From NCBI GenBank assembly GCA_021817625.1, contig JAKASY010000048.1:1-8991 (forward strand): a stretch of 8,991 nucleotides of DNA, in the 5' to 3' direction. The DNA is from Bacillota bacterium. GTDB lineage: Bacteria > Bacillota_E > JAJZYS01 > JAILZS01. The number at the start of each line of letters is the position of its first letter. Position 1 is the stretch's first letter. Positions 1 to 6,043 of this stretch are shown here, in pieces. The notes under the pieces were generated by a model. That model had not been told where the DNA came from and did not search any database. It saw nothing but the letters and a program-made list of their open reading frames with translations. The position numbers and the translations under genes were made by a program.

Positions 1-480
1 GACGCCACGCCCGCGGCCGGGGATCTCGCGGCGCTCGCGCGGGCACTCGGCGAGCGGCTGTGGGCGGCGCCCACGGCGGGCGCGATGCCCGCCGCGCTGT
101 GCGAGGGCGGCGGCCGGCTAAGGCTCCTGGCGCCGGAGGCGGACGCCGCCCTGGCGTGCGCGGCCCTGGGCGGCCACGGCGTCGTGAGCGCGGCCGCGAA
201 CGTCGCGCCCGGCGCCGTCGCGCGCCTATGGCGGGCCGCTTCGCTCGGCGACCGCCGCGCTGCCCTGGGCGAGCTCGAAGGCCTGTGGCCGCTCTTGCGC
301 GCCCTGACGCACTGGCCCGCCGCCAGTGCCCTCAAGCTGGCAGGGTCTTCTTGCGGCCTGCCCGGCCCGACCTTGCGGCCACCGCTCGAGCCGCTCGAGG
401 GGCCGTCGGCCGCCGAGCTCTCGCAGCTCGTGGCGCGCCTGTCCGCCGCCGACGAGGGCGGCGACGACCTGGCGGGCTGA
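1..480 (+). CDS. dapA: 4-hydroxy-tetrahydrodipicolinate synthase-like protein (DapA/NAL family), C-terminal part
   Basis: Partial at the 5' end: the open frame runs from base 1 to TGA 478-480 (159 residues). The first residues (DATPAAGDLA) match what follows the Schiff-base lysine in this aldolase family (KDxSGDL), so the window seems to start just after the catalytic Lys. The stretch LGGHGVVSAAANVAP aligns with the GGHGVISVTANVA segment of E. coli DapA, which borders the pyruvate pocket. The family condenses pyruvate with aspartate semialdehyde in the lysine/diaminopimelate pathway. A dapA next to rnj is a known order in Bacillota and Actinomycetota and supports the call. Oddities: the usual SGDD is replaced by APEA, the NPIPVK region is degenerate (HWPAASALK), and about 15 extra residues (WAAPTAGAMPA region) precede the conserved block. 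It may therefore be a divergent paralogue with another substrate. The family is fairly sure; the exact reaction is not. Confidence 0.72.
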   Translation, partial: DATPAAGDLAALARALGERLWAAPTAGAMPAALCEGGGRLRLLAPEADAALACAALGGHGVVSAAANVAPGAVARLWRAASLGDRRAALGELEGLWPLLRALTHWPAASALKLAGSSCGLPGPTLRPPLEPLEGPSAAELSQLVARLSAADEGGDDLAG

Positions 481-485
481 GCGCC

Positions 486-788
486 GTGGCGGGGCTCAGG
501 GAGCTCCGGCGCCGCCTCGGCCAGGTGCCGGGGGCGCGCCTCGTCGAGCGCCGGCCCGACCGCCTCGTCGTCGAGGTGGACGGGCTCCTGTGCGGCCTCT
601 GAAGGCGCCGCGTGCACCGGGCCCTGGAGGGGCTCGAGGGGGTGCGGGCGGTGCGCCGCGACGGCGACCGCTTCGCGCTGGAGGGAGAGGGGATGCCCGA
701 GAGCGCCACCGTCGAGGCGGCGGTCGCCGGCCTCGTGGTGCTCATGCCGGTGCGGCGGCGCCTGGCGCGGATTCTCCGGCGGCGCTAG
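486..788 (+). CDS. Putative selenoprotein: HMA-domain (heavy-metal-associated) protein with CGL-Sec motif
   Basis: Read from GTG 486 to TAG 786-788 with the in-frame TGA 600-602 as selenocysteine, this gives 100 residues. Residues 27-54 follow the HMA consensus: RLVVEVDGLLC36-GL-U39, then RRRVHRALEGLEGV, the helix and 'GV' turn that follow the CxxC of copper and mercury chaperones. The TGA falls exactly on the second metal-binding Cys, and the frame stays open and domain-like on both sides of it. A stem-loop of bSECIS type starts just downstream (614-645). The tail (MPVRRRLARILRRR) is strongly basic and is an unusual end for an HMA protein. The gene starts 5 nt after dapA, so it is probably cotranscribed with it; the Shine-Dalgarno site is weak, so the start is the least certain part. 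Likely cytosolic, with a redox or soft-metal (Hg, Cu, Ag) binding role inferred only from the fold. Alternatives: a pseudogene broken by TGC to TGA, or a base error. Confidence 0.62.
614..645 (+). promoter_or_regulatory. Candidate bacterial SECIS stem-loop for the TGA at 600-602
   Basis: A 7-bp stem (CGGGCCC 618-624 with GGGCTCG 630-636, one G-U pair) closes a 5-nt loop TGGAG (625-629). A lower stem GCAC 614-617 with GTGC 642-645 extends it across a 5-nt bulge (637-641). The loop begins 22 nt after the TGA and carries G at its second position. Both agree with known bSECIS elements, whose loop lies roughly 16-37 nt from the UGA and has a G among its first bases for SelB binding. GC-rich DNA forms hairpins easily, so the hairpin alone is weak evidence; its placement is what counts. 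Confidence 0.5.
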
Positions 789-811
789 GCGCGGGGGCGG
801 TCGTGGCGTAA

Positions 812-834
812 GCGGGCGGGACAGCCCCGCCCGC
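812..834 (+). terminator. Terminator-like hairpin after the HMA gene
   Basis: Perfect 9-bp inverted repeat: GCGGGCGGG (812-820), loop ACAGC, CCCGCCCGC (826-834). It lies 23 nt after the stop at 788 and before the rnj promoter. There is no T-tract (only CTT follows), so it may act as a weak or factor-assisted terminator, or as a 3'-end stabiliser. Its position between two transcription units fits a terminator. Confidence 0.55.
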
Positions 835-849
835 CTTCGGCGCGCCATC

Positions 850-870
850 GCACGGGTGGGCACGGGTGGG
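850..870 (+). repeat. 10-bp tandem duplication upstream of the rnj promoter
   Basis: The unit CACGGGTGGG occurs twice head to tail (851-860 and 861-870), ending 5 nt before the -35 box at 876. It could be a regulator site placed for activation, or simple slippage. No known operator was recognised. Confidence 0.55.
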
Positions 871-875
871 CTACG

Positions 876-904
876 TTGCCAAACCCGACGTGCGAGCGTA
901 TACT
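876..904 (+). promoter_or_regulatory. Sigma-A/sigma-70-type promoter for rnj-nth
   Basis: TTGCCA (876-881) and TATACT (899-904) are separated by exactly 17 bp. Each box matches the housekeeping consensus at most positions, and they stand out in otherwise very GC-rich DNA. The predicted start site is near 911, giving a leader of about 220 nt before the rnj start codon. Confidence 0.75.
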
Positions 905-910
905 CTCGGC

Positions 911-1134
911 GACGGTTTGTGCGGCGGTGGTGTGGGTCCGTGTCGACCGACCGGAACGCTGGGTCGGTTTTCACGCGGGCGCTTCGTTTGGGATACCGGC
1001 GTTTCGCCGTCACATCGCTCTCAGCGATCGCAAGCGACCGATGCGACACCGATGCGCGATGCGGCTTTCCGTCCCGGCGCCCGGCACCGCCGCCCGCGGC
1101 CCGAACGGAGGCGGAATCAGGAAGGAGAGGGCGA
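911..1134 (+). promoter_or_regulatory. Long structured 5' leader of rnj, no gene seen
   Basis: This is the untranslated stretch between the predicted start site and GTG 1135. It holds a hairpin with ACCGACC (946-952) and GGTCGGT (962-968) arms running into TTTT (968-971), which looks like an intrinsic terminator or attenuator. It also holds a small hairpin ATCGCT/AGCGAT (1014-1028) and three copies of CGATGCG (1039-1045, 1050-1056, 1057-1063). The latter two features could pair with one another in alternative folds. The strong Shine-Dalgarno site AAGGAGAGG lies at about 1122-1130. No riboswitch class was recognised. The frame is open upstream of GTG 1135, but its residues do not resemble RNase J. 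Confidence 0.45.
946..971 (+). terminator. Possible attenuator hairpin in the rnj leader
   Basis: Seven perfect base pairs (946-952 with 962-968) enclose a 9-nt loop and are followed by TTTTC. This is the only hairpin in the window with a real T-run. It sits about 35 nt into the predicted transcript, where premature termination could set rnj expression. Seen directly; the regulatory role is inferred. Confidence 0.42.
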
Positions 1135-3009
1135 GTGCCAGAAGGTACGCAAACGGAGGGTCGCGACCCGACGGTCGCGGCCCCGTCGGAGCCTGCGCCC
1201 GCAGCTCGGACGCAAGGCCCGTTTCCGGCGCGCCCGGGCGGCGAGCGGCCGCCCCGGCCGCCAGGGCCGGGACGCCCACCGGGCCCTGGCGGCCAGCCCG
1301 CCCCGGGGCAGCCGCGACCCAGACGCATGGATGGCGGCGCGGCCGGTGCGGAGACGCCCAAGCTGCGCATCATCCCCCTTGGCGGGCTGCAGGAGATCGG
1401 CAAGAACTGCATGGTCGTGGAGTACGGCCGGGACCTCATGGTCGTCGACTGCGGCCTGGCCTTTCCGGACGAGGAGATGCCGGGCATCGACGTCGTCATA
1501 CCCGACATGACCTATCTCGAGGAGAACCGCGAGCGCGTGCGCGGGGTGGTCCTGACGCACGGCCACGAGGACCACATCGGCTCGGTCTCGTACCTCGTGC
1601 GCAAGATGTCCGTGCCCATCTACGGCACGCGGCTGACGATGGGCCTGGTCGAGTACCGCCTGGCCGAGGCCGGACTCAAGCTGCCCGAGCACAGCCGTAC
1701 CGTGTCGCCGGGTGAGACGGTGCGACTGAGCGCCTTCCAGGTCGACTTCTTCCGGGTGAACCACTCCATACCGGACGCCTGCGGCGTGGCCATCACCACG
1801 CCGGTCGGAACGGTCGTGCACACGGGTGACTTCAAGTTCGACCACACGCCAGTCGACCACTCGGTCGCGGACTTCCACAAGCTCGCCCAGCTCGGCGACA
1901 AGGGCGTGCTCGTCCTCCTGGCCGACTCGACGAACGCCGAGCGACCCGGCTTCACCGGCTCCGAGACGTCGGTCGGGGCCGCCCTCCAGGACGTCATCGG
2001 CAAGGCGGACGGGCGCGTGTTCGTCGGCACCTTCGCCTCCAACATCCACCGCGTCCAGCAGGTCGTGGACGCCGCCGTCGAGCACGGTCGCAAGGTGGCG
2101 GTGGTCGGGCGCTCGATGGAGAACGTCGTGCGCACTGCCATCGAGCTCGGCTACCTGCACGTGCCGGAAGGCACGCTCATCGAGATCGACGACCTCGGCC
2201 GCTACGCGGCAAACCGCCTGTGCATCCTCACCACCGGCAGCCAAGGCGAGCCGCTCTCGGCGCTGGCCCGCATGTCCACGGGCGAGCACCGCAAGGTGGA
2301 GATCGTGCCCGGCGACACCGTCGTGTTCTCCGCCAACCCCATCCCTGGCAACGAGAAGGCCGTCAGCCGCGTCGTCGACAACCTGTTCAAGCTCGGCGCC
2401 CAGGTCGTGTACTCGGTGCGCCAGGGCGTGCACGTCAGTGGCCACGCCAGCCAGGAGGAGCTCAAGCTGATGCTCTCCCTGGTGCGGCCCAAGTACTTCG
2501 TGCCGGTGCACGGCGAGTACCGGATGCTCGTCACCCACACGCGGCTGGCCCAGAGCCTGGGGGTGCCCAAGGAGAACACGTTCATTGCCGAGAACGGCCT
2601 CGTCCTCGAGTTCACGCCGACGACGGGCCAGATCGCCGGGCGGGTGGCGGCCGGCGTGGTGCTCGTGGACGGTCTCGGCGTGGGCGACGTGGGCAACATC
2701 GTCCTGCGCGACCGCAAGGTCCTGGCCGAGGACGGCGTGATCGTCGTGGTCATGGCGCTGTCGCGTCAGAACAACCAGGTCGTTGCCGGCCCCGACTTCG
2801 TCTCACGCGGCTTCGTGTACGTGCGCGAGTCGGACCGCCTCATGGACGAGGCCAAGCGGCGCGTGCGCGACGCCCTGTCCAAGTGCGAGGAGCGCAAGGT
2901 GACCGACTGGTCGGCGATCAAGCAGGGCGTGCGCGACGCCCTCGGCAAGTTCCTGTACGACCGCACGCGCCGGCGGCCGATGATCCTCCCCATCATCCTG
3001 GAGGTCTAG
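1135..3009 (+). CDS. rnj: Ribonuclease J
   Basis: A metallo-beta-lactamase/beta-CASP ribonuclease with 5'-3' exo- and endonuclease activity in mRNA decay and rRNA/tRNA maturation; cytoplasmic. Read from GTG 1135 it is 624 residues. The Zn motif is H142-G-H144-E-D146-H147. D232 lies in HTGDFKFD, H433 and H437 in HVSGHAS, and H459 in PVHGEYR, giving a complete catalytic set. A C-terminal dimerisation domain is present. The RNase J fold starts at about residue 76 (KLRIIPLGGLQEIGKN); the usual length is about 555. The extra 75 residues are rich in Pro, Gly, Arg and Ala and are probably disordered. GTG 1135 is chosen because AAGGAGAGG lies 4 nt upstream; ATG 1327 (residue 65) is possible but has no comparable site. 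Preceded by its own promoter and long leader; nth follows with no gap. Confidence 0.95.
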   Translation: MPEGTQTEGRDPTVAAPSEPAPAARTQGPFPARPGGERPPRPPGPGRPPGPGGQPAPGQPRPRRMDGGAAGAETPKLRIIPLGGLQEIGKNCMVVEYGRDLMVVDCGLAFPDEEMPGIDVVIPDMTYLEENRERVRGVVLTHGHEDHIGSVSYLVRKMSVPIYGTRLTMGLVEYRLAEAGLKLPEHSRTVSPGETVRLSAFQVDFFRVNHSIPDACGVAITTPVGTVVHTGDFKFDHTPVDHSVADFHKLAQLGDKGVLVLLADSTNAERPGFTGSETSVGAALQDVIGKADGRVFVGTFASNIHRVQQVVDAAVEHGRKVAVVGRSMENVVRTAIELGYLHVPEGTLIEIDDLGRYAANRLCILTTGSQGEPLSALARMSTGEHRKVEIVPGDTVVFSANPIPGNEKAVSRVVDNLFKLGAQVVYSVRQGVHVSGHASQEELKLMLSLVRPKYFVPVHGEYRMLVTHTRLAQSLGVPKENTFIAENGLVLEFTPTTGQIAGRVAAGVVLVDGLGVGDVGNIVLRDRKVLAEDGVIVVVMALSRQNNQVVAGPDFVSRGFVYVRESDRLMDEAKRRVRDALSKCEERKVTDWSAIKQGVRDALGKFLYDRTRRRPMILPIILEV

Positions 3010-3813
3010 GTGAGGCGAGGGGCGCGGCTCGGGCCGCTCCTGGCCGCCCTGCGCGAGGCCTATCCCGCGGTCACGACCGAGCTCGACTGGCGAAGCCCGT
3101 TCGAGCTCCTGGTCGCCACCGTGCTCTCCGCCCAGTCGACGGACCGCGGCGTGAACGCCGTCACGCCCGGTCTGTTCGCCCGCTTCGGTGAGCCCGAGGC
3201 GCTCGCCCAGGCGCCCCTGGAGGAGATCGAGGCGACGATTCGAACCCTAGGTCTGTACCGCTCCAAGGCGCGGCACCTGAAGGCCCTGGCCCAGGTCCTG
3301 GTCGACCGCCACGGGGGGCGCGTGCCGGCGCGGCGGGAGGCGCTCGAGGCGCTGCCCGGCGTCGGCCGCAAGACCGCGAGCGTCGTCCTCGCCACCGCCT
3401 TCGGCGTCCCGGCGCTCGCGGTCGACACCCATGTGTTCCGGGTGGCGCACCGGCTCGGCCTGAGCGGTGGGCGGACGCCCGAGGCGACCGAGCGCGACCT
3501 GCGCAGACGCATCCCGCGCCGCGACTGGATCTGGTCCCACCACGCACTGATCCACCACGGCCGCCGCGTGTGCCATGCGCGGCGGCCCGCCTGCGACGCC
3601 TGCAGCCTCAGCCCGTACTGCCCGCGCGTCGGTGTCCAGCCGGGGGGCGCGGGCGTAGCACCGGAGGAGGGCCCAACATGGAGTACCGCCACGTCGGACG
3701 AAGCGGCCTCAAGGTCAGCACGATCGCGCTCGGCTCGTGGCTCACGTACGGCGAGGGTGTCGACGACGACACCGCCGTCAGCTGCATCCACACCGCCTTC
3801 GAGCTTGGGGTGA
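3010..3813 (+). CDS. nth: Endonuclease III (DNA glycosylase/AP lyase)
   Basis: A base-excision repair enzyme that removes oxidised pyrimidines and cuts the abasic site. GTG 3010 follows the rnj stop directly, with GGAGGT at 3000-3005 as ribosome site, so the two are surely cotranscribed. The helix-hairpin-helix LPGVGRKTASVV carries the catalytic K121, and D139 lies in VDTHVFRVAHRLGL. The [4Fe-4S] loop is C188-x6-C195-x2-C198-x5-C204, almost residue for residue as in E. coli Nth. The family normally ends about 10 residues after the last Cys. Here the frame continues to 267 residues, running 136 nt into the aldo/keto reductase gene as Ser/Thr/Arg-rich sequence that looks like an out-of-frame reading. 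Losing one G from the G6 tract 3642-3647 would end the protein at TAG 3656-3658, so the true end may be there. Confidence 0.93.
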   Translation: MRRGARLGPLLAALREAYPAVTTELDWRSPFELLVATVLSAQSTDRGVNAVTPGLFARFGEPEALAQAPLEEIEATIRTLGLYRSKARHLKALAQVLVDRHGGRVPARREALEALPGVGRKTASVVLATAFGVPALAVDTHVFRVAHRLGLSGGRTPEATERDLRRRIPRRDWIWSHHALIHHGRRVCHARRPACDACSLSPYCPRVGVQPGGAGVAPEEGPTWSTATSDEAASRSARSRSARGSRTARVSTTTPPSAASTPPSSLG

Positions 3814-4628
3814 ACTACTTCGACACGGCCAACGTCTACCAGGGCGGAGTGGCCGAGAAGGTCCTGGGCAAGGCACTCAAGAGCCTGCCGCGCTCCTCGT
3901 ACGTGCTGGCCACCAAGGCGTACTGGCCGGTGTCCGACGGCCCGAACGACCGCGGCCTGTCGCGCAAGCACCTGTTCGAGCAGGTGCACCAGAGCCTGCG
4001 CCGCCTGGGCACCGACTACGTGGACATGTTCTTCTGCCATCGCTACGACAAGGAGACACCGCTCGAGGAGACGCTTCGGGCGCTCGAGGACCTGGTGCGG
4101 GACGGCAAGGTGCTCTATCCGGGCGTGAGCGAGTGGACGGCCGACCAGATGGCGCACGCCCTGCGCATCGCGGACCAGCGCAGCTACGACCGCATCGTCG
4201 TGGACCAGCCGGTGTACAGCATGCTGAACCGCGGCATCGAGAAGGAGATCCTTCCCCTGGCCGAGCGCGAGGGCCTGGGCCTGGTTGTCTTCTCGCCCCT
4301 GGCCCAGGGTGTGCTGACGGGCAAGTACCGGCGAGGCCAGCCGGCGCCCGCCGGCAGCCGTGGCGCCGACCCGCGCCTGAGCCGGATGGTCGAGGGGCAA
4401 CTCACCGACCGCACCTACGACGCGGTCGAGGCGATCGAGAAGGTGGCGGGCGACCTCGGCGTCGAGCTCGCCCAGGTCGCGCTCGCCTGGACCCTGCGCC
4501 ACGAGGCCGTGAGCTGCGCGATCACGGGCGCCTCGCGGGTCGAGCAGGTGCGCACCAACGTCGCCGCCGCGGACCTCAAGCTCGACGAGGCGACGCTCGC
4601 TCGCATCGAGGGCATTCTCGCTGCCTAG
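3678..4628 (+). CDS. Aldo/keto reductase, Kv-beta-like family
   Basis: An NADPH-dependent (beta/alpha)8-barrel oxidoreductase of 316 residues that interconverts carbonyls and alcohols. The opening MEYRHVGRSGLKVSTIALGS and the Kv-beta-like spacing point to the AKR6/YghZ-like group. The catalytic tetrad is visible as D49 and Y54 (FDTANVY), K80 (ATKAYW) and H121 (FFCHRYD). C-terminal cofactor-binding features include FSPLAQGVLTGKY and the ITGASRVEQVRTN segment. ATG 3678 is preceded by GGAGGAGGG (3663-3671), a good ribosome site. The physiological substrate cannot be told. It lies between nth and the cox-type genes, with 66 nt and a hairpin before coxG, and shows no obvious functional link to either side. 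Confidence 0.92.
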   Translation: MEYRHVGRSGLKVSTIALGSWLTYGEGVDDDTAVSCIHTAFELGVNYFDTANVYQGGVAEKVLGKALKSLPRSSYVLATKAYWPVSDGPNDRGLSRKHLFEQVHQSLRRLGTDYVDMFFCHRYDKETPLEETLRALEDLVRDGKVLYPGVSEWTADQMAHALRIADQRSYDRIVVDQPVYSMLNRGIEKEILPLAEREGLGLVVFSPLAQGVLTGKYRRGQPAPAGSRGADPRLSRMVEGQLTDRTYDAVEAIEKVAGDLGVELAQVALAWTLRHEAVSCAITGASRVEQVRTNVAAADLKLDEATLARIEGILAA

Positions 4629-4637
4629 CGAGCAGGG

Positions 4638-4655
4638 GCGCCCGTCGGCGGGCGC
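4638..4655 (+). terminator. GC-rich hairpin between the aldo/keto reductase gene and coxG
   Basis: Perfect 7-bp inverted repeat GCGCCCG (4638-4644), loop TCGG, CGGGCGC (4649-4655), 10 nt after the stop. No T-run follows, so termination is uncertain. No -10/-35 pair is visible in the 66-nt gap, so the cox genes may depend on read-through or on an unrecognised promoter. Confidence 0.4.
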
Positions 4656-4694
4656 GAACAGCGGCGGGGGAGCGACGAGAAGGGGGGGGAGGGC

Positions 4695-5156
4695 ATGCGC
4701 GTCGAGGGCAGGCAGCGGATCGCGTCGCTGTCACCCGCACACGTCTACGAGCGGCTCACCGATCCGGAGGTGCTGCGCGTCTGCACGCCCGGCCTCAAGA
4801 GCCTCGAGGCGGCGGGCGAAGGGCGTTTCGCCGTCGTCCTCGAGGTCGGCGTGGCAGCGGTGAAGGGCCACTACGAGGGCACGTTCAACGTGCTCTCGCC
4901 CGACCCGCCGGGCGGCTTCACGCTCGGTGTCGACGTCGCCGGGCAGAGCGGCTTCGTGCGCGCCGAGGTGCCCATCCGGCTCGAGGCCAGCGGCGGCGGC
5001 ACCGAGCTTCGGTACGCCGGCGAGGCGCAGGTCGGCGGACCGGTGGCGGGCGTCGGCCAGCGCGTGCTGGGCGGCGTGGCGAAGTGGATCGTATCGCAGT
5101 TCTTCGGCGCCCTGGCGCGCGAGGCCGCGGCGACGCGAAGTGGGGAGGGCGGGTAG
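4695..5156 (+). CDS. coxG: CoxG-like SRPBCC-family protein of the carbon monoxide dehydrogenase cluster
   Basis: 153 residues with the START/SRPBCC helix-grip pattern of the CoxG family. This includes the CTPGLKSLE segment near residue 30, the central KGHYEGTFNVL strand, and the C-terminal helix VGGPVAGVGQRVLGGVAKWIVSQFF typical of the family. CoxG proteins bind hydrophobic ligands in a cavity and have been linked to membrane attachment of Mo-type CO dehydrogenase. This copy ends soon after the last helix, without the hydrophobic tail seen in longer members, so any membrane contact would need another partner. ATG 4695 follows a G-rich ribosome site (AGGGGGGGAGGG, 4681-4692). coxM begins 2 nt after its stop. 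Its place at the head of the block is unusual; in Oligotropha coxG follows coxF. Confidence 0.85.
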   Translation: MRVEGRQRIASLSPAHVYERLTDPEVLRVCTPGLKSLEAAGEGRFAVVLEVGVAAVKGHYEGTFNVLSPDPPGGFTLGVDVAGQSGFVRAEVPIRLEASGGGTELRYAGEAQVGGPVAGVGQRVLGGVAKWIVSQFFGALAREAAATRSGEGG

Positions 5157-5158
5157 CG

Positions 5159-6043
5159 ATGAAGCCGGCAGCGTTTGCGTACGCGGATCCCGAACGCCTG
5201 GACGAGGCCCTGGGCCTTTTGGCCCAGGTGCCGGACGCGAAGGTCCTGGCGGGTGGCCAGAGCCTGATGCCCCTCCTCAACATGCGGCTCGCGCGGCCGC
5301 CCCTGATCGTGGACATCGGCCGCATCGCCTCCCTGCGCGAGCTCCGGCTGAGCCCGGACGGCGGCCTCGTTCTGGGCGCCGGCGTGACGCACAAGCGCCT
5401 GACCCGCTCGCCCGAGGTTCAGGGGGCGTACCCGCTATGGAGCGAGGCGGCGGAGCAGATCGGACACGAGGCGATCCGGGCGCGCGGCACGCTCGGCGGC
5501 TCGCTTGTGCACAGCGACCCGGCGGCGGAGCTGCCGGCGGTCGCGGTCGCGTCGGACGCGGTCCTGGTGCTCGAGAGCGAGGGCGCCGGCCGGCGCGAGG
5601 TGGAGGCGCAGAGCTTCTTCATCACCTACCTGACGACGGACGTGGCGCCGGGCGAGGTCCTGGTCGAGGTGCGGGTGCCGCCCGCACCGGCCCGAAGCGG
5701 CATGGCCTTCGTGGAGGTGGCCCGGCGCAGCGGGGACTTCGCGCTGTGCGGCGCGGCGGCGGTGGTCGCCCTCGACGGCGAGGGGCGGGTGGGCGAGGCG
5801 CGCCTTAGCCTGTGCGGCGTGGGCGGCGCCCCGGTGCGCGTCGCCGAGGCGGAGGCGGCGCTTCTGGGCAAGAGCCCCGACAAGGCGGCGTTCGAGCAGG
5901 CGGCGGAGGCCGCGCGCGCCGCGGTGGAGCCCGAGGACGACATCCACGCCTCGGCCGCCTACCGGCGCCATCTGGCCGGTGTGCTGACGGTCCGCGCCCT
6001 GACCCGGGCGAGCGAGCGCGCGCGAGAGAGGGGGCGGTCCTGA
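5159..6043 (+). CDS. coxM: FAD-binding medium subunit of aerobic CO dehydrogenase/xanthine dehydrogenase-type hydroxylase
   Basis: 294 residues. The FAD-binding (PCMH-type) domain shows AGGQSLMPLLNMR at 31-43 and T111-LGGSLVHSDPAAE. These are the two flavin loops of CoxM, matching AGGHSLLPLMK and TIGGNxAHxDPAAD in the family. The CO_deh_flav_C domain follows from about residue 175 (FVEVARRSGDFALCGAAAVV, and later DDIHASAAYRRHL). The subunit carries electrons from the [2Fe-2S] clusters of CoxS to FAD and then to quinone or another acceptor. It begins 2 nt after coxG, and its TGA overlaps the coxS start by one base (TGATG), giving tight translational coupling. The family is certain; that the substrate is CO rather than another hydroxylase substrate is inferred from the neighbouring maturation genes. 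Confidence 0.93.
   Translation: MKPAAFAYADPERLDEALGLLAQVPDAKVLAGGQSLMPLLNMRLARPPLIVDIGRIASLRELRLSPDGGLVLGAGVTHKRLTRSPEVQGAYPLWSEAAEQIGHEAIRARGTLGGSLVHSDPAAELPAVAVASDAVLVLESEGAGRREVEAQSFFITYLTTDVAPGEVLVEVRVPPAPARSGMAFVEVARRSGDFALCGAAAVVALDGEGRVGEARLSLCGVGGAPVRVAEAEAALLGKSPDKAAFEQAAEAARAAVEPEDDIHASAAYRRHLAGVLTVRALTRASERARERGRS

Noticed and set aside
60..602. 180-codon + strand open frame starting at 60
   Set aside because: Up to 485 it is an Arg/Ala/Gly-rich shadow of dapA; only the part from GTG 486 is real, as the first segment of the HMA gene.
1039..1063. Three CGATGCG copies as a CRISPR-like or operator array
   Set aside because: The copies are 7 bp with spacings of 4 and 0 nt, too short and irregular for a CRISPR. 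They are noted only as part of the rnj leader.
856..1134. Upstream extension of the RNase J frame to ATG 856 (717 residues)
   Set aside because: This would start upstream of the promoter's predicted transcription start (about 911). The added residues resemble no family, and a strong ribosome site marks GTG 1135.
1117..2538. 473-codon open frame on the - strand opposite rnj
   Set aside because: Composition is that of an antisense shadow in GC-rich DNA (His/Asp/Val/Leu rich). The + strand holds a complete RNase J with all catalytic motifs.
3060..4502. 480-codon open frame on the - strand across nth and the aldo/keto reductase gene
   Set aside because: It spans two well-supported + strand genes and shows no domain motif; it is open because stop codons are rare at this GC content.
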